Of a stretch of 64,000 nucleotides of DNA, positions 16,034 to 24,841 are shown piece by piece; the first letter of the stretch is position 1; each line of letters begins with the position of its first letter. Location: contig NZ_VCPE01000006.1 in assembly GCF_005938105.1 (NCBI RefSeq), positions 186,001 to 250,000 of the forward strand, written 5' to 3'. The position numbers and the translations under genes were made by a program. The stretch comes from Brucella haematophila. Lineage in GTDB: Bacteria > Pseudomonadota > Alphaproteobacteria > Rhizobiales > Rhizobiaceae. The notes beneath the pieces were generated by a model that saw only the letters and a program-made list of their open reading frames with translations, did not search any database and was not told where the DNA came from.

Positions 16034-16720
16034 CTAAATCCTTGTAGCAATGCGATCATGAATTGCATCGATCTTGGCGATTGCTACGCGAACGCGTGCA
16101 GCTTCTTCGGCGATCAGGCCCGGAAGGATCGTTTCAAGATCAAAGGCGGAAAGCGTCTTCGCGTAGTCTTCAAACTCCGCAATGAAATGCAGCGACTGAT
16201 TGAATTCGTTCGGATCGCGGCCCTTCAAGTCGATGATAGGCTTCGGCGCGGCCTTCTTGCCTTGTTCCGCCAGTTTCGTAACCGTTGGCGGGTTGGCGCT
16301 TTCGACCTGACGTTCAAAATCCGACTGTGGGACATTCGCCACGCGGACGGCCTGCTTTGCCTGATGCGGAGACATACCAGCATCTGCCGCCACTTGCTGG
16401 CGAGAAACCAATGGGCGGGCGTCCGCCCTTTGATATTCATCGGACTTACGGTCGCCGCCTTTTGCTGGCTCAATTTGCTTGAGCAGTTCCCCGGCGCGAC
16501 GAATGGCGCGATCCCGAATACGGGTTGCCATCTTCATCATTTCATCATCGTTCGCTTGCTTGGCGTAAGAAGCCAGCGCCGCCGCCTTGTCACCCCACGA
16601 AACGCATTCATCGATTTGAACGCATTCCGCGAGTGCGTTCTTTGCGTTTTGGTAGGTCTGCGGCAACGAAGCGCTGGTGTTGTGAACCTCCGAGGGCATA
16701 TGAAATTCATTGCTTGGCAT
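16034..16720 (-). CDS. prophage/plasmid-type protein of unknown role, ParB/Kor-like context
   Basis: This 228-residue protein belongs to a type often seen in prophages and plasmids. The N-terminal helical part reads AKNALAECVQIDECVSWGDK, then RIRDRAIRRAGELLKQI. A middle segment (VSRQQVAADAGMSPHQAKQAVRVA) resembles a helix-turn-helix. The family has no firm function that I can name; homologous N-terminal regions occur beside ParB-like and methyltransferase domains. GGAG lies 7 nt before the ATG. It is divergent from the next gene (89 bp gap). Confidence 0.55.
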   Translation of the reverse strand: MPSNEFHMPSEVHNTSASLPQTYQNAKNALAECVQIDECVSWGDKAAALASYAKQANDDEMMKMATRIRDRAIRRAGELLKQIEPAKGGDRKSDEYQRADARPLVSRQQVAADAGMSPHQAKQAVRVANVPQSDFERQVESANPPTVTKLAEQGKKAAPKPIIDLKGRDPNEFNQSLHFIAEFEDYAKTLSAFDLETILPGLIAEEAARVRVAIAKIDAIHDRIATRI

Positions 16721-16808
16721 GTCTGCGCTCCAGGTAAAAAAGGAAAAAGCGCAAAGCGTACTCTAATTTTTCTCTATAAAGTCAAGCCCGCAGTGGAGGA
16801 TTTTTGAC

Positions 16809-17330
16809 TTGTTTTCATTCAAGCGACTTTCGGGATTACCGGCATATGGCGACATCGCAGTGAGTTTTCCTAAACCCGGTAGTTTCCGCGAAGGTATCGT
16901 TTTCGAGTTCACGACTTCAAACAGCAAGACTTGGACTGGAAATTTTGACCCCGGATATTGTACTTGGGCCATGGCAACAGGCGTTTATCCTGAATTAGGA
17001 GAAACTGCGGTATTTGTTCTTGCTGACGGGAATGCTTATAAAATCAATGTGTTATCTCAAACATTAGTTGAGATGTTACCCGGCCCTATCGCTTGGATGG
17101 GGTATCACAAGCCTCTTGAGGCTATGATCGTTGCAGATGACATTGAAGTTAGCGCCCATACTAAAAGCGGCATACTTTGGAAAAGTGGCCGCATCTCATG
17201 GGATGGAATTGAGTATGTATCAATTGAAGGCAATACGCTTATAGGCGAAGCTTTTGATCCAAGGGACGATAAATTGTATCCGTTCTCTGTAGACCTACTT
17301 ACTGGAAAAGTAGAGGGCGGATCGTGGTAG
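16809..17330 (+). CDS. hypothetical protein, WD/beta-propeller-like composition
   Basis: This 173-residue protein is not recognised. It is rich in beta-strand residues and short G/W-containing turns (WMGYHKP, WKSGRISWDG), suggesting an all-beta fold. There is no signal peptide. The TTG start at 16809 has GGAGGA about 9 nt upstream. Codon use is more AT-rich than the phage structural genes, in line with the cargo segment that begins here. It might be an immunity or cargo protein, but nothing in the sequence proves this. Confidence 0.45.
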   Translation: MFSFKRLSGLPAYGDIAVSFPKPGSFREGIVFEFTTSNSKTWTGNFDPGYCTWAMATGVYPELGETAVFVLADGNAYKINVLSQTLVEMLPGPIAWMGYHKPLEAMIVADDIEVSAHTKSGILWKSGRISWDGIEYVSIEGNTLIGEAFDPRDDKLYPFSVDLLTGKVEGGSW

Positions 17331-17384
17331 TAATCTTCGATTTAACCCGCTCGAACAACATTATCATATAAGCAAGGCTTCGAA

Positions 17385-17771
17385 ATGTTTCGATCTATCG
17401 TTGTATTTATTGCTTCTCTCTTGGGCGCATCTGTATTTGCCAACGAGGGCACCGCGCAGCCAGTCCCCGGTACTATTGTCGTCAATATAAAGCTTTCAGA
17501 TGACGCCTTCGGCGCATCCGGTGAAACGTTCGATCTCTATCCTCTCGAAGATGCCTTGGAAGAGGCAATGGCGGATACCGCAAGTCTCGACGGCCATGAA
17601 ATCGGGGGCGGCTATTTTGCCTGTCGGTTCCATACCGACAATGTCGAAGACGCATTGCAGAAAGCGGGCAAGGTACTCGCTACACTGGAATTCCGTCCGC
17701 AATCTTACGTCGCTATCACTTATTCAGACGGCGAAACCAAACGAATTAATCTCCCGCTGGCGGGCCACTAG
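17385..17771 (+). CDS. small secreted protein of unknown function
   Basis: This 128-residue protein starts with a hydrophobic signal peptide (MFRSIVVFIASLLGASVFA, cleavage probably after ANEG or FAN). The mature part is acidic, with a FDLYPLEDALEEAMADTAS helix and an ATLEFRPQSYVAITY strand region. I do not recognise a family. It lies between two cargo genes on the same strand, in the AT-richer segment. Confidence 0.5.
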   Translation: MFRSIVVFIASLLGASVFANEGTAQPVPGTIVVNIKLSDDAFGASGETFDLYPLEDALEEAMADTASLDGHEIGGGYFACRFHTDNVEDALQKAGKVLATLEFRPQSYVAITYSDGETKRINLPLAGH

Positions 17772-17849
17772 GATAAGAAGAAGCTGGCGAACACCCGGTT
17801 CTCCCCTTTCCTGAACGGACCACTCAGCGAAGCGCTTACGCAGATAAAT

Positions 17850-18593
17850 ATGAAGAATATTAAAGATCGCTTGTTTCATTATAGCACTAAAGTTAATGGC
17901 GTTCTTGTACCTATCAGCGCTTTGGATAGTGCATTAGCAGCATTCTCTACTAATCTGGTCGTGCTAACCGGCCACGAAACTTACCCCATTAGTCTAATCG
18001 GCTCTGCAACCTGCCTGCATTGGCACGATAAATATTTTGTCGTATGCACTCGTCACCAAATCAACGGACTAGAACTTTCTAAGATAGGAATGCTATGTCC
18101 TGATGGGAATGTAATTACTTCAGGCGGGGCTAAGCATTTTATTGAGATTAATGATGGTGATTTTCACGATCTTTGCGCGTTCGATTTCACGGAACCATGC
18201 AAATCACTACCACGATTGCAGTCAAGATTTTATAACGTTGGAGTAGCCCCTCCAGACGCGCCTTACGACGAGTTCGCATTTGCACAGGTAAGCGGCTTTC
18301 CAACTGAGCTTCAGAATTACGACATGGACGCCAGCCACATTGGCACCGTGAAGGCAAAGGTGATTGTTCAACTCGACCGCCCTTCAAATGACCAAGCAGT
18401 TATCACGCTGCGTCCATTGGAAAATATGTCGTTTGAACCGGACGGGCTTAGCGGTGGCTCAGTATTCATCGTACATGCAAGCCGACCCAATCCAACGGCC
18501 TATTTCGCAGGGATCGTAACTCGCGCATCAAAGAGTTTTGTATACGCCGTAAAAGCCGGCTGGATTTTGAATTTTCTCGCTCATTTCGGATGA
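17850..18593 (+). CDS. trypsin-like serine protease-like protein
   Basis: This 247-residue protein shows a plausible chymotrypsin-fold catalytic triad: H69 in VVCTRHQI, D107 in GDFHDLCAFDF, and S201 in DGLSGGSVF. The GLSGG sequence corresponds to the GxSGG nucleophile motif. Upstream, IGSATCLHWHDKYFVVCT fits the strand pair before the catalytic His. No signal peptide is visible, so it would act in the cytoplasm, which differs from secreted DegP-type proteases and resembles trypsin-like modules in defence and effector systems. Role is not known. Confidence 0.6.
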   Translation: MKNIKDRLFHYSTKVNGVLVPISALDSALAAFSTNLVVLTGHETYPISLIGSATCLHWHDKYFVVCTRHQINGLELSKIGMLCPDGNVITSGGAKHFIEINDGDFHDLCAFDFTEPCKSLPRLQSRFYNVGVAPPDAPYDEFAFAQVSGFPTELQNYDMDASHIGTVKAKVIVQLDRPSNDQAVITLRPLENMSFEPDGLSGGSVFIVHASRPNPTAYFAGIVTRASKSFVYAVKAGWILNFLAHFG

Positions 18594-18781
18594 CGCACTA
18601 TTACAACAAGTTAGTCCGTTCATTATTAGCTGATTAAAAAAGCGTCGTTCACAGTGTGGCGCTATCGCCTCAGTTGTCACGGATAGCAGAGCAAAAAAAG
18701 TTAACGGATTGTTGTTTGCCCCGGACTGTATAAGGGTATGTTAACCATACTGTGGTGTTTTCACAGAAAAGGATACCTACC

Positions 18782-19285
18782 ATGAGCACAATTTACACCA
18801 TCGGATATGAAGGCACAGATATCGAAAAATTTGTGCGAACCCTTCAGGTCGTAGGCGTACAAGTGCTTGCTGACGTTAGAGCATTACCGCTTTCTCGCAA
18901 GAAGGGCTTCTCGAAAAACGTACTTAGAGAACGTCTAGAGCAAGCGGGTATTGAGTATCATTCTTATCAGGGATTAGGGGACCCCAAACCGGGCAGAGAT
19001 GCTGCCCGTGCGGGTCGATTTGATGAATTCCGCAAAATCTATACAAATCACATTGAAACTGATGCAGCCAAGGAGAAAGTTGCCGAGCTTTCGTTGACAG
19101 CTTCAAAAAAAATAACCTGTATGTTGTGCTTTGAGCGCGATCCTAAAACTTGTCACCGCACGATCATTGCTGAAAAGCTTGTCGATTACGGTGTTTCGTC
19201 ATTCGACCTATACGGCGACGACCCTGCGAAATATGAAAGAAACCTCGCTTTCTTACCTACTTACTGCCTAGTCGCCGCTGAATAA
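18782..19285 (+). CDS. DUF488 family protein
   Basis: This 167-residue protein is a clear DUF488 member: TIYTIGYEGTD at the start, then DVRALPLSRKKGFSK, then the CMLCFERDPKTCHR motif with conserved Cys and His. The family has no proven biochemical activity, and conserved Cys/His/Arg residues suggest an enzyme. The ATG at 18782 follows an AAGGA about 8 nt upstream; an in-frame start at 18752 is less likely. It ends exactly at the stop of the opposite-strand gene at 19286 (no gap). In many genomes DUF488 is paired with a protein like that neighbour, so they probably work together. Confidence 0.88.
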   Translation: MSTIYTIGYEGTDIEKFVRTLQVVGVQVLADVRALPLSRKKGFSKNVLRERLEQAGIEYHSYQGLGDPKPGRDAARAGRFDEFRKIYTNHIETDAAKEKVAELSLTASKKITCMLCFERDPKTCHRTIIAEKLVDYGVSSFDLYGDDPAKYERNLAFLPTYCLVAAE

Positions 19286-20098
19286 TTAAGCAAACAAATC
19301 CATAGTCTGCGGTTTTGGCTGCGTATTTGGAGGATAAATTAGGCTTATTATCATCCATTGGTGCCTAAATCTGTTGTGATTTCCCATAATAAAGTAAATG
19401 TCTTTTTCTTGAAATTCGTATAGATATTTTTGCTTGAATTTCTCAATCCAAATGTCGCCATACAATTTTTTGAATTTTAAATAAGAAGCACCAGCCTCCC
19501 AGTCAATTATTTTAGATTTATAAATTCTATCACTTTCCGAGCATTTATATGTGTAATAAAAATCGAACGGTATCTTTTCAAGAATATTGCTAGGAATATG
19601 TCTTTCTTCTTCAAAGAATGACGCTTGCTTTTCCGCCTGCATAAGTTTTTCAATATTTTCTTTTCCCCATTCAGCCGAGCATGGCTTAATCAAGAGGTCT
19701 ATTATTTTCTCTGGTTTTATTAAGCCAAGACTGTGATTGGTTTTCAACCTTTTGGCTTCCAATTCTTCCGGTGAGGCAAAGGTTGGGAGCTTGCTTAATA
19801 TATCCCGTCTCTTTTGCCAGAAGTTCTCAGTGCCTATTTTATCTCTCACCTCTATCGTATCGATTTTAATATAGTGACTTTCCGGGCGACCATCTTTTGA
19901 ATGTTCAATTCGAGCTTCAACCCACTGCCACTTTGCAAATTTGGCGTCGTCCTTCAACAAGCGAAACGGAACAGGAAATAAACGTATTAGCTCGCCACTT
20001 TCGAGCGCTGCCGCAACGCAAGATAATTCGACATACTTGCTACTTGGTGATGGATAAGTTTTACATAAAATAAGCGCTTTTTCTTTATACCCCGCCAC
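19286..20098 (-). CDS. DUF488-associated protein
   Basis: This 270-residue protein starts with ALILCKTYPSPSSKYVE and LIRLFPVPFRLL, followed by KWQWVEARIEHSKDGRPES; this is a conserved type often found next to DUF488. The GTG start at 20098 is preferred because GGGAGGG lies 4 nt upstream and relatives begin there; an ATG at 20197 would add 33 residues. Local GC content is clearly lower than in the flanking genes, a sign of transfer. Biochemical role unknown; the beta-rich N-terminus and helical centre could bind nucleic acid, but this is speculative. The gene is tail-to-tail with DUF488. Confidence 0.7.
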   Translation of the reverse strand: MAGYKEKALILCKTYPSPSSKYVELSCVAAALESGELIRLFPVPFRLLKDDAKFAKWQWVEARIEHSKDGRPESHYIKIDTIEVRDKIGTENFWQKRRDILSKLPTFASPEELEAKRLKTNHSLGLIKPEKIIDLLIKPCSAEWGKENIEKLMQAEKQASFFEEERHIPSNILEKIPFDFYYTYKCSESDRIYKSKIIDWEAGASYLKFKKLYGDIWIEKFKQKYLYEFQEKDIYFIMGNHNRFRHQWMIISLIYPPNTQPKPQTMDLFA

Positions 20099-20293
20099 TT
20101 TGCCCTCCCTTGACTTCCGCGTACAGGTTATTTCAACCTCCCCTTGCGTCGTGTTGCAATACAGAAACCAGGGATATTCACCGGAAACTGATGCCAAAGG
20201 GCATGTTATATTCCCCTGACAAACTGCCGCGAACGCGCGCTTGATGCCTTCATCGCAACCCGTTAGCTTCGCAACAGCTTAGGGATAATGACG

Positions 20294-20518
20294 ATGAGCC
20301 GTTCCAGAAAGAAGACGCCTATCACGGGCATAACCACCGCCGATAGCGACAAGCCCTTTAAAGAAGCTGAGCATCGGCGCGAGCGCCGTGCCGTGCGCAC
20401 CGCTATTAAGGCTGGCGAGCCTATTCCCGATCAACGGGAATTCGGCAACCCGTGGACTAGCGAAAAAGATGGAAAGAAATGGCTGAGCGACAGGGAAAGC
20501 CGCGTACTTCGAAAGTAA
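20294..20518 (+). CDS. small basic phage/cargo protein
   Basis: This 74-residue basic protein (MSRSRKKTPITGITTAD, then KEAEHRRERRAVRT) is of a type common in proteobacterial prophages and islands, without known function. The ATG at 20294 is chosen because GGG lies 9 nt upstream; an ATG two codons earlier is possible. It is followed at 6 bp by the next gene, so the two may be co-transcribed. Confidence 0.55.
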   Translation: MSRSRKKTPITGITTADSDKPFKEAEHRRERRAVRTAIKAGEPIPDQREFGNPWTSEKDGKKWLSDRESRVLRK

Positions 20519-20524
20519 GCCGAT

Positions 20525-21238
20525 TTGAAAACGGACACCTCACTTTCTTTTCAGAACCTTCTTACCGAAGCGCTCATCCCGCATTTCTGCACCGGAAACG
20601 GTGGCGGATTTCAGCCAAGCGGCTTTGATCCGCGATCCGTGCGGCTGTCAGAAACCGACATGGCTGATTTTATCCGAGCGTGGAACGGCCAGCTTGTAAC
20701 CCACATCGGAGCAGGGAAATATCGCGCAGCCCGTAGCGGTGCATCCGAACAATTTTTCTGGTCTGGCAGCAAAAAAGCTTCGCCACGGACATTCACATTA
20801 TGGATTGAGCCAGTAATCACGCTCGGCTTTCTGGCTCGCCTTCATTTCGACCTTGGCTGGCCGCGAGAATATATAGGAACGCAATCCGCAGGAGATTGGG
20901 CTTTTGATGTGATTGTGACTAAGAACCCCGACACCATGGACGAGTACATCGCCTGCGAAGTGAAGAAGTCGCGGAAAGAAATTGATGCTTTGGCCGAATA
21001 TATGAAGCATTTTGCGTGGAACCCGCATGAATTGCACGATGAAAAGAATGCGTCCAAGAATGCCTTCAAGAAGGTTGCGGCTTTGCGCAAGCGCAAGCCG
21101 CCGTTCCTTTGGCTTGTAGGTCCTGATCGATATGAACAGGCATTCCGAGTGGGCTATGAAGATGGGGGCAGAATAACGATGGCGTCTATGCCGCTTGAGG
21201 CGTTAAGCTATCAGCATTTCGAAATGGGACGCACCTAG
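20525..21238 (+). CDS. hypothetical protein with possible PD-(D/E)XK nuclease core
   Basis: This 237-residue protein contains DWAFDVIV followed 17 residues later by YIACEVKKSRKEID. D128 and E145-V-K147 fit the D...(E)xK arrangement of PD-(D/E)XK nucleases, with the EVK strand flanked by hydrophobic residues as expected. The N-terminal half is not recognised. The TTG start follows the previous gene's stop by 6 bp. In a cargo segment next to prophages this could be a restriction-type or defence nuclease, but no partner is obvious. The assignment rests on a short motif. Confidence 0.45.
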   Translation: MKTDTSLSFQNLLTEALIPHFCTGNGGGFQPSGFDPRSVRLSETDMADFIRAWNGQLVTHIGAGKYRAARSGASEQFFWSGSKKASPRTFTLWIEPVITLGFLARLHFDLGWPREYIGTQSAGDWAFDVIVTKNPDTMDEYIACEVKKSRKEIDALAEYMKHFAWNPHELHDEKNASKNAFKKVAALRKRKPPFLWLVGPDRYEQAFRVGYEDGGRITMASMPLEALSYQHFEMGRT

Positions 21239-21335
21239 GCGTCAAGCGACACGGCAAAATTGAAAGCCTTCCGGCCTTTCGGTGAAGTATTCCCCGATCT
21301 TGCCGAAAGCATTGACCGGATGAAACGAGCATAAA

Positions 21336-21358
21336 AAGGCCCGCATAAAGCGGGCCTT
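21336..21358 (-). terminator. terminator of - strand cluster B
   Basis: AAGGCCCGC (21336-21344) pairs with GCGGGCCTT (21350-21358). On the - strand the hairpin is followed by a T-run (A's at 21333-21337). It lies a few bases beyond the stop of the last gene of cluster B. Confidence 0.8.
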
Positions 21359-21362
21359 CCGT

Positions 21363-21791
21363 TTATTGGTCTGTGACCCGTTTCCTAGGAAGCGTGACGA
21401 CATTGCCAGTAGCGGTGACTAGTGGCGCGGTTTGCTTGACCGCATCGTCTACGCGACCGTCTTCTAGCAGTGCTTGCAGAATTTCGACCTCTCGCCCCTT
21501 GGCGTCTGGTTTCGAAATCGCTGCTACGGCTCGCCGAAGCGTTTCACGTTCGGCCATGCACCACGCGTAGACGAAACCGTGACCAGCGCCGCTTTTGAAG
21601 TCCGCAGGATCGCGGGAGACAAATTCGTAAAAATAGTAAGCCGCGCGACTGGCGACGCGATCCATGAACCCCGTTTCCCGCTGAATTTCGGCTTCCGAAG
21701 TTAATCCGGCGTCCATGGCTTTCTGAAATTCATCTAGCGCATGTTGATATATAGTCGGCTGCAACGCCTTGAGGTCATCGACAATCGTCAT
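21363..21791 (-). CDS. small protein after tape measure gene, cluster B
   Basis: This 142-residue protein starts 2 bp after the stop of the tape measure gene, at ATG 21791 (MTIVDDLKAL). It is largely helical with a conserved-looking RETGFMDRVASRAAYYFYEF segment. I do not recognise a family. Cluster A has an unrelated small protein in the same place (31356-31610), so a role tied to the tape measure protein, such as a chaperone, is possible. Confidence 0.6.
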   Translation of the reverse strand: MTIVDDLKALQPTIYQHALDEFQKAMDAGLTSEAEIQRETGFMDRVASRAAYYFYEFVSRDPADFKSGAGHGFVYAWCMAERETLRRAVAAISKPDAKGREVEILQALLEDGRVDDAVKQTAPLVTATGNVVTLPRKRVTDQ

Positions 21792-21793
21792 TG

Positions 21794-24145
21794 CTAATCC
21801 CAATCCGCGTGAATGCCGCGCAGTCCGGTAGCGGTCATATCGTTTAGGTAACGCCCGACTTCTTCGGCAACTTGCCGCAGGTTGTTTCCGACACCGCTGA
21901 TGCTGAACGTGTTGTGATTGGTGACTGTCACCGCGTTTCCGCCCCGACCTGCAAATGCGGGCGCTTGGCCGTTCGGATGGACGTAGCCATTCCGGCTAGG
22001 CGTAATGATTTCCGCACCTTCCTCGCCGACAAGATATGAACTACCGGCGGAGATTGGCCCGCCCTTTGCACGCTTGCCGTCCGGTACGATAGCCCCGCCC
22101 ATGTAGGAAGGCGTATTGACGCCGCCAGAACCATCGGAGCCACCAGTAACGGTATAAGGAAGGCCGCTAGGACCGATAGGCCCGGACAAAGCAGACATAA
22201 GCTTGCCTGCCGCTTCAACGCCTTGACGCAACCAGCCTACAAGTGTGCTGATCTTGTCGATAATGGTTGAAACAGCGCCGCCTACGACGCCGCCGACAGT
22301 TTCACCCCATGACTTCCATTCGGCGTTTGTCGCGCCCAACGGTCCAAGGAGATTACTAATCGAATTGAAGATATCGGTCGAAAACTTCGCGATGGGTTCG
22401 ATGATCGGCTTTACCGGCTCAAGAGCCTTCATGAAGCCTTCGCCGACACCAACGAAGAAGGATTTCAAACCTTCCCAATTGTTGTAGATCAGCGTGCCCT
22501 CCGCCGCGATCCCGGCTAGGACAGCCCCGACGCCGGTAAACATCAGAGCGCCGCGAAGGACTACCGCTGCCCCACGAAGGATAGAGAAGCCACCGCGCAG
22601 GAGATTGAGCGGATTGAGCATCCGAAGAAGGCCGCGACCGGCAACGATACCAGCATCAGCAAGCCGGGCGAATACGCCCGGCGCTTTGCCAGTTGCCGCC
22701 GTAGCGAGCCTTGAACGAAAGGCAAGTGTGCCGAAGTACCCGGAAACCCTTGTTACTGCCTTGCCAAGCGTACCCGATAGTATGCGCCCCGTAAGGCTAC
22801 TTGCCTTCCCGATACTGCCGATGGCAAGGGATGCCACAGATAGCGCACCGCCTTTACCCATCAGGCCAAGGAATTGCAGGCCCGTAAGAGCGATGCGCAT
22901 ACCGATCAGCGATGACGTCACCATTACGATAGAGCGCGTCAGCTTCGGATTGGCTTCGGCGAAGGCGGCGAGCTTGTTCGCCACTTCGGAAACCTTGTCG
23001 GCGATATCGTTTAAGGCTGGAAGAAGAGCGACGCCAAGCGAGGCATTGAGGTTTTCAATGGTCGCGCGAAGGCGATCCGCGAAGCCGCGAGACGTCTTGA
23101 GGCGGCGCTGATAATCTTCTTCAACGACGCCTTGCGCCTTCATCGCTTCGGCGCGGATACGGCGGTACTCCGCGATATTCTGGATAAGAGGACGAAGCGC
23201 CTTTTGAACCTCGCTATCTTGGAAAAGATCGCCGAGCTTGCCGAGATCGCCTTTAAGCGTCCGGTTGGTGATTTCGGCAATGGCTTCAATAGGCGTCATG
23301 CCTTTTGCCGCCGCCTGTTTCATCGACTTCTCAAGGTCAACGCCCATCTTTTTAAAAGCTTTGCGGGTCTGCGGAGCGTTGATCTTTTGAAGGACGTTGC
23401 CAAGATTGGTAGCCGCTTCCGAGCTTTCACCGGCACCTTTGCGGGCAATCTGCAATGCCGCCGCAAGGTCAGCAACAGCGGGAACACCCTTTTGCTGGAG
23501 CGCTCCATATGCAGCGCCGAGCGACGGGAAATACTGCGCCATGTCGCGAAGTTCGAAAGCGCCTTCCTTACCGGCCTGCGCCATGGCGTCGAGCGCCTTG
23601 CCGAAGTCCGTTGCGGGTACTTGAAGATTTGTAAGGGCGGCATAACCCGCATTGGCAAGATCATCGACTTCCGCGCGGTAGGCGGTCGCGGCCCGACCAA
23701 TAGGCTTGAGAAGGCCGAGCGCATCATTTTCATTTGCGCCGAAGCCGACGAGGGTATCCATACCCTGCGCCATCTTCGACGTTGCCTGATTGGTGTCGCG
23801 AGCAACTTGGCGAAGCTGCTTGCCAAGCGCGCCAAGACGCTCTTGCGGAATATTGGCCTTCTGGCCGATATCCTCAAGCTGCGTTTCAAGATTTACCGCT
23901 GCATCATATGGCGCGGAAAGCGCCGCCTTGAGTGTATAAAGTGCGGCACCGGCATCAAACAGGCGACCACGCGCGTTGTCGAGCGCCTTATTGTTACGCT
24001 CAATCGCCGAGTGCAAACGGGACTGCATACCGTTTATGTCGGTCGCAGCCTTCCCAATACCGCGCATGGCGGTCGCCGCTTTTGCCGCTGGCTTGGAAAT
24101 GCCATCGACAAGCCGAACGAGAAGTGAAGATGTAAGATTGGCCAT
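21794..24145 (-). CDS. tape measure protein, cluster B
   Basis: This 783-residue protein has a TP901-type tape measure core (residues about 80-330, including GKALDAMAQAGKEGAFELRD) and hydrophobic segments (about 405-425 and 525-560). The C-terminal region has the SYLVGEEGAEIITPSR motif usual in tape measure proteins. Its first residues (MANLTSSLLVRLVDGISKPA) resemble the tape measure protein of the contractile prophage (MANLTSVLTVRLIDAVAGPA), although the rest differs. No tube, sheath or connector gene accompanies it. It could set the length of a tail built from a helper's parts, or be a relic. Confidence 0.85.
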   Translation of the reverse strand: MANLTSSLLVRLVDGISKPAAKAATAMRGIGKAATDINGMQSRLHSAIERNNKALDNARGRLFDAGAALYTLKAALSAPYDAAVNLETQLEDIGQKANIPQERLGALGKQLRQVARDTNQATSKMAQGMDTLVGFGANENDALGLLKPIGRAATAYRAEVDDLANAGYAALTNLQVPATDFGKALDAMAQAGKEGAFELRDMAQYFPSLGAAYGALQQKGVPAVADLAAALQIARKGAGESSEAATNLGNVLQKINAPQTRKAFKKMGVDLEKSMKQAAAKGMTPIEAIAEITNRTLKGDLGKLGDLFQDSEVQKALRPLIQNIAEYRRIRAEAMKAQGVVEEDYQRRLKTSRGFADRLRATIENLNASLGVALLPALNDIADKVSEVANKLAAFAEANPKLTRSIVMVTSSLIGMRIALTGLQFLGLMGKGGALSVASLAIGSIGKASSLTGRILSGTLGKAVTRVSGYFGTLAFRSRLATAATGKAPGVFARLADAGIVAGRGLLRMLNPLNLLRGGFSILRGAAVVLRGALMFTGVGAVLAGIAAEGTLIYNNWEGLKSFFVGVGEGFMKALEPVKPIIEPIAKFSTDIFNSISNLLGPLGATNAEWKSWGETVGGVVGGAVSTIIDKISTLVGWLRQGVEAAGKLMSALSGPIGPSGLPYTVTGGSDGSGGVNTPSYMGGAIVPDGKRAKGGPISAGSSYLVGEEGAEIITPSRNGYVHPNGQAPAFAGRGGNAVTVTNHNTFSISGVGNNLRQVAEEVGRYLNDMTATGLRGIHADWD

Positions 24146-24190
24146 GTTGGCCCCCTATCAAAGGGGCCGCGCGAATGGCGCGGCCTTATA

Positions 24191-24793
24191 CTAACGATTA
24201 TGTTGCTGGCGTCCCGAACCGAAGCCGGGCGTCGTCGGCGTTGGACGAAGACTGGTATTGGCAATCACGCCGTATTGCGGATACCGCCGCCAGTCCGTTT
24301 CGCCCCAGGCACGGTTTTCGACGTCGTCAATACGGTCATCGGCGCGCTCGCGCGCGATGCAACGGCTGTTGAAGTTGTCAACTTCCGCCTGTGCTTGCAT
24401 GAGCAGTTCGAGAGCTTGGATGATGACTTTCGAGGCTTCCGGGTAGACCTTTGCGAGATTTTTGGCTGCGTCATCTGCCTTTTTTTCGACGGCTGCGCGT
24501 TCGGCTTGAAACGCATCTTCGGCTTCATTCTGTTCCGCCTTGCCAATGCGGGCTGTGATTTCTTCCGAAGCCGCTCGCCCGCGATCAAGAGCGATCCGGG
24601 CCGCGTCGATTTTCTGTTCAGCGGTCTGAATATCGGCGTCCGTTCCCTCAAGAAGAAGCCGCGCCCTTTCACCACGTGCAGCGTCAAGATCGGACTGCAA
24701 CTTAGCTAGGTCGATTTTGGCAAGCGCGGCTTTCAGTGTTTCCGACGTCTGAGCGTCGCCGCCTTTGATGATTTTTTTGATGGTATCAAGCAT
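24191..24793 (-). CDS. coiled-coil protein between capsid and tape measure genes, cluster B
   Basis: This 200-residue protein is strongly helical with coiled-coil character over residues about 15-140 (for example LAKLQSDLDAARGERARLLL and AERAAVEKKADDAAKNLAKV). The last 30 residues are less ordered and end in a basic tail. The ATG at 24793 is chosen over 24838 because GAGGTC lies 6 nt upstream. Its position after the capsid gene and coiled-coil content would fit a scaffold or head-decoration role, but no family is recognised. Confidence 0.55.
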   Translation of the reverse strand: MLDTIKKIIKGGDAQTSETLKAALAKIDLAKLQSDLDAARGERARLLLEGTDADIQTAEQKIDAARIALDRGRAASEEITARIGKAEQNEAEDAFQAERAAVEKKADDAAKNLAKVYPEASKVIIQALELLMQAQAEVDNFNSRCIARERADDRIDDVENRAWGETDWRRYPQYGVIANTSLRPTPTTPGFGSGRQQHNR

Positions 24794-24841
24794 TCTTGAC
24801 CTCATGAATTTGAAGGCCGCGCTCATAGGCGCGGCCATTGA

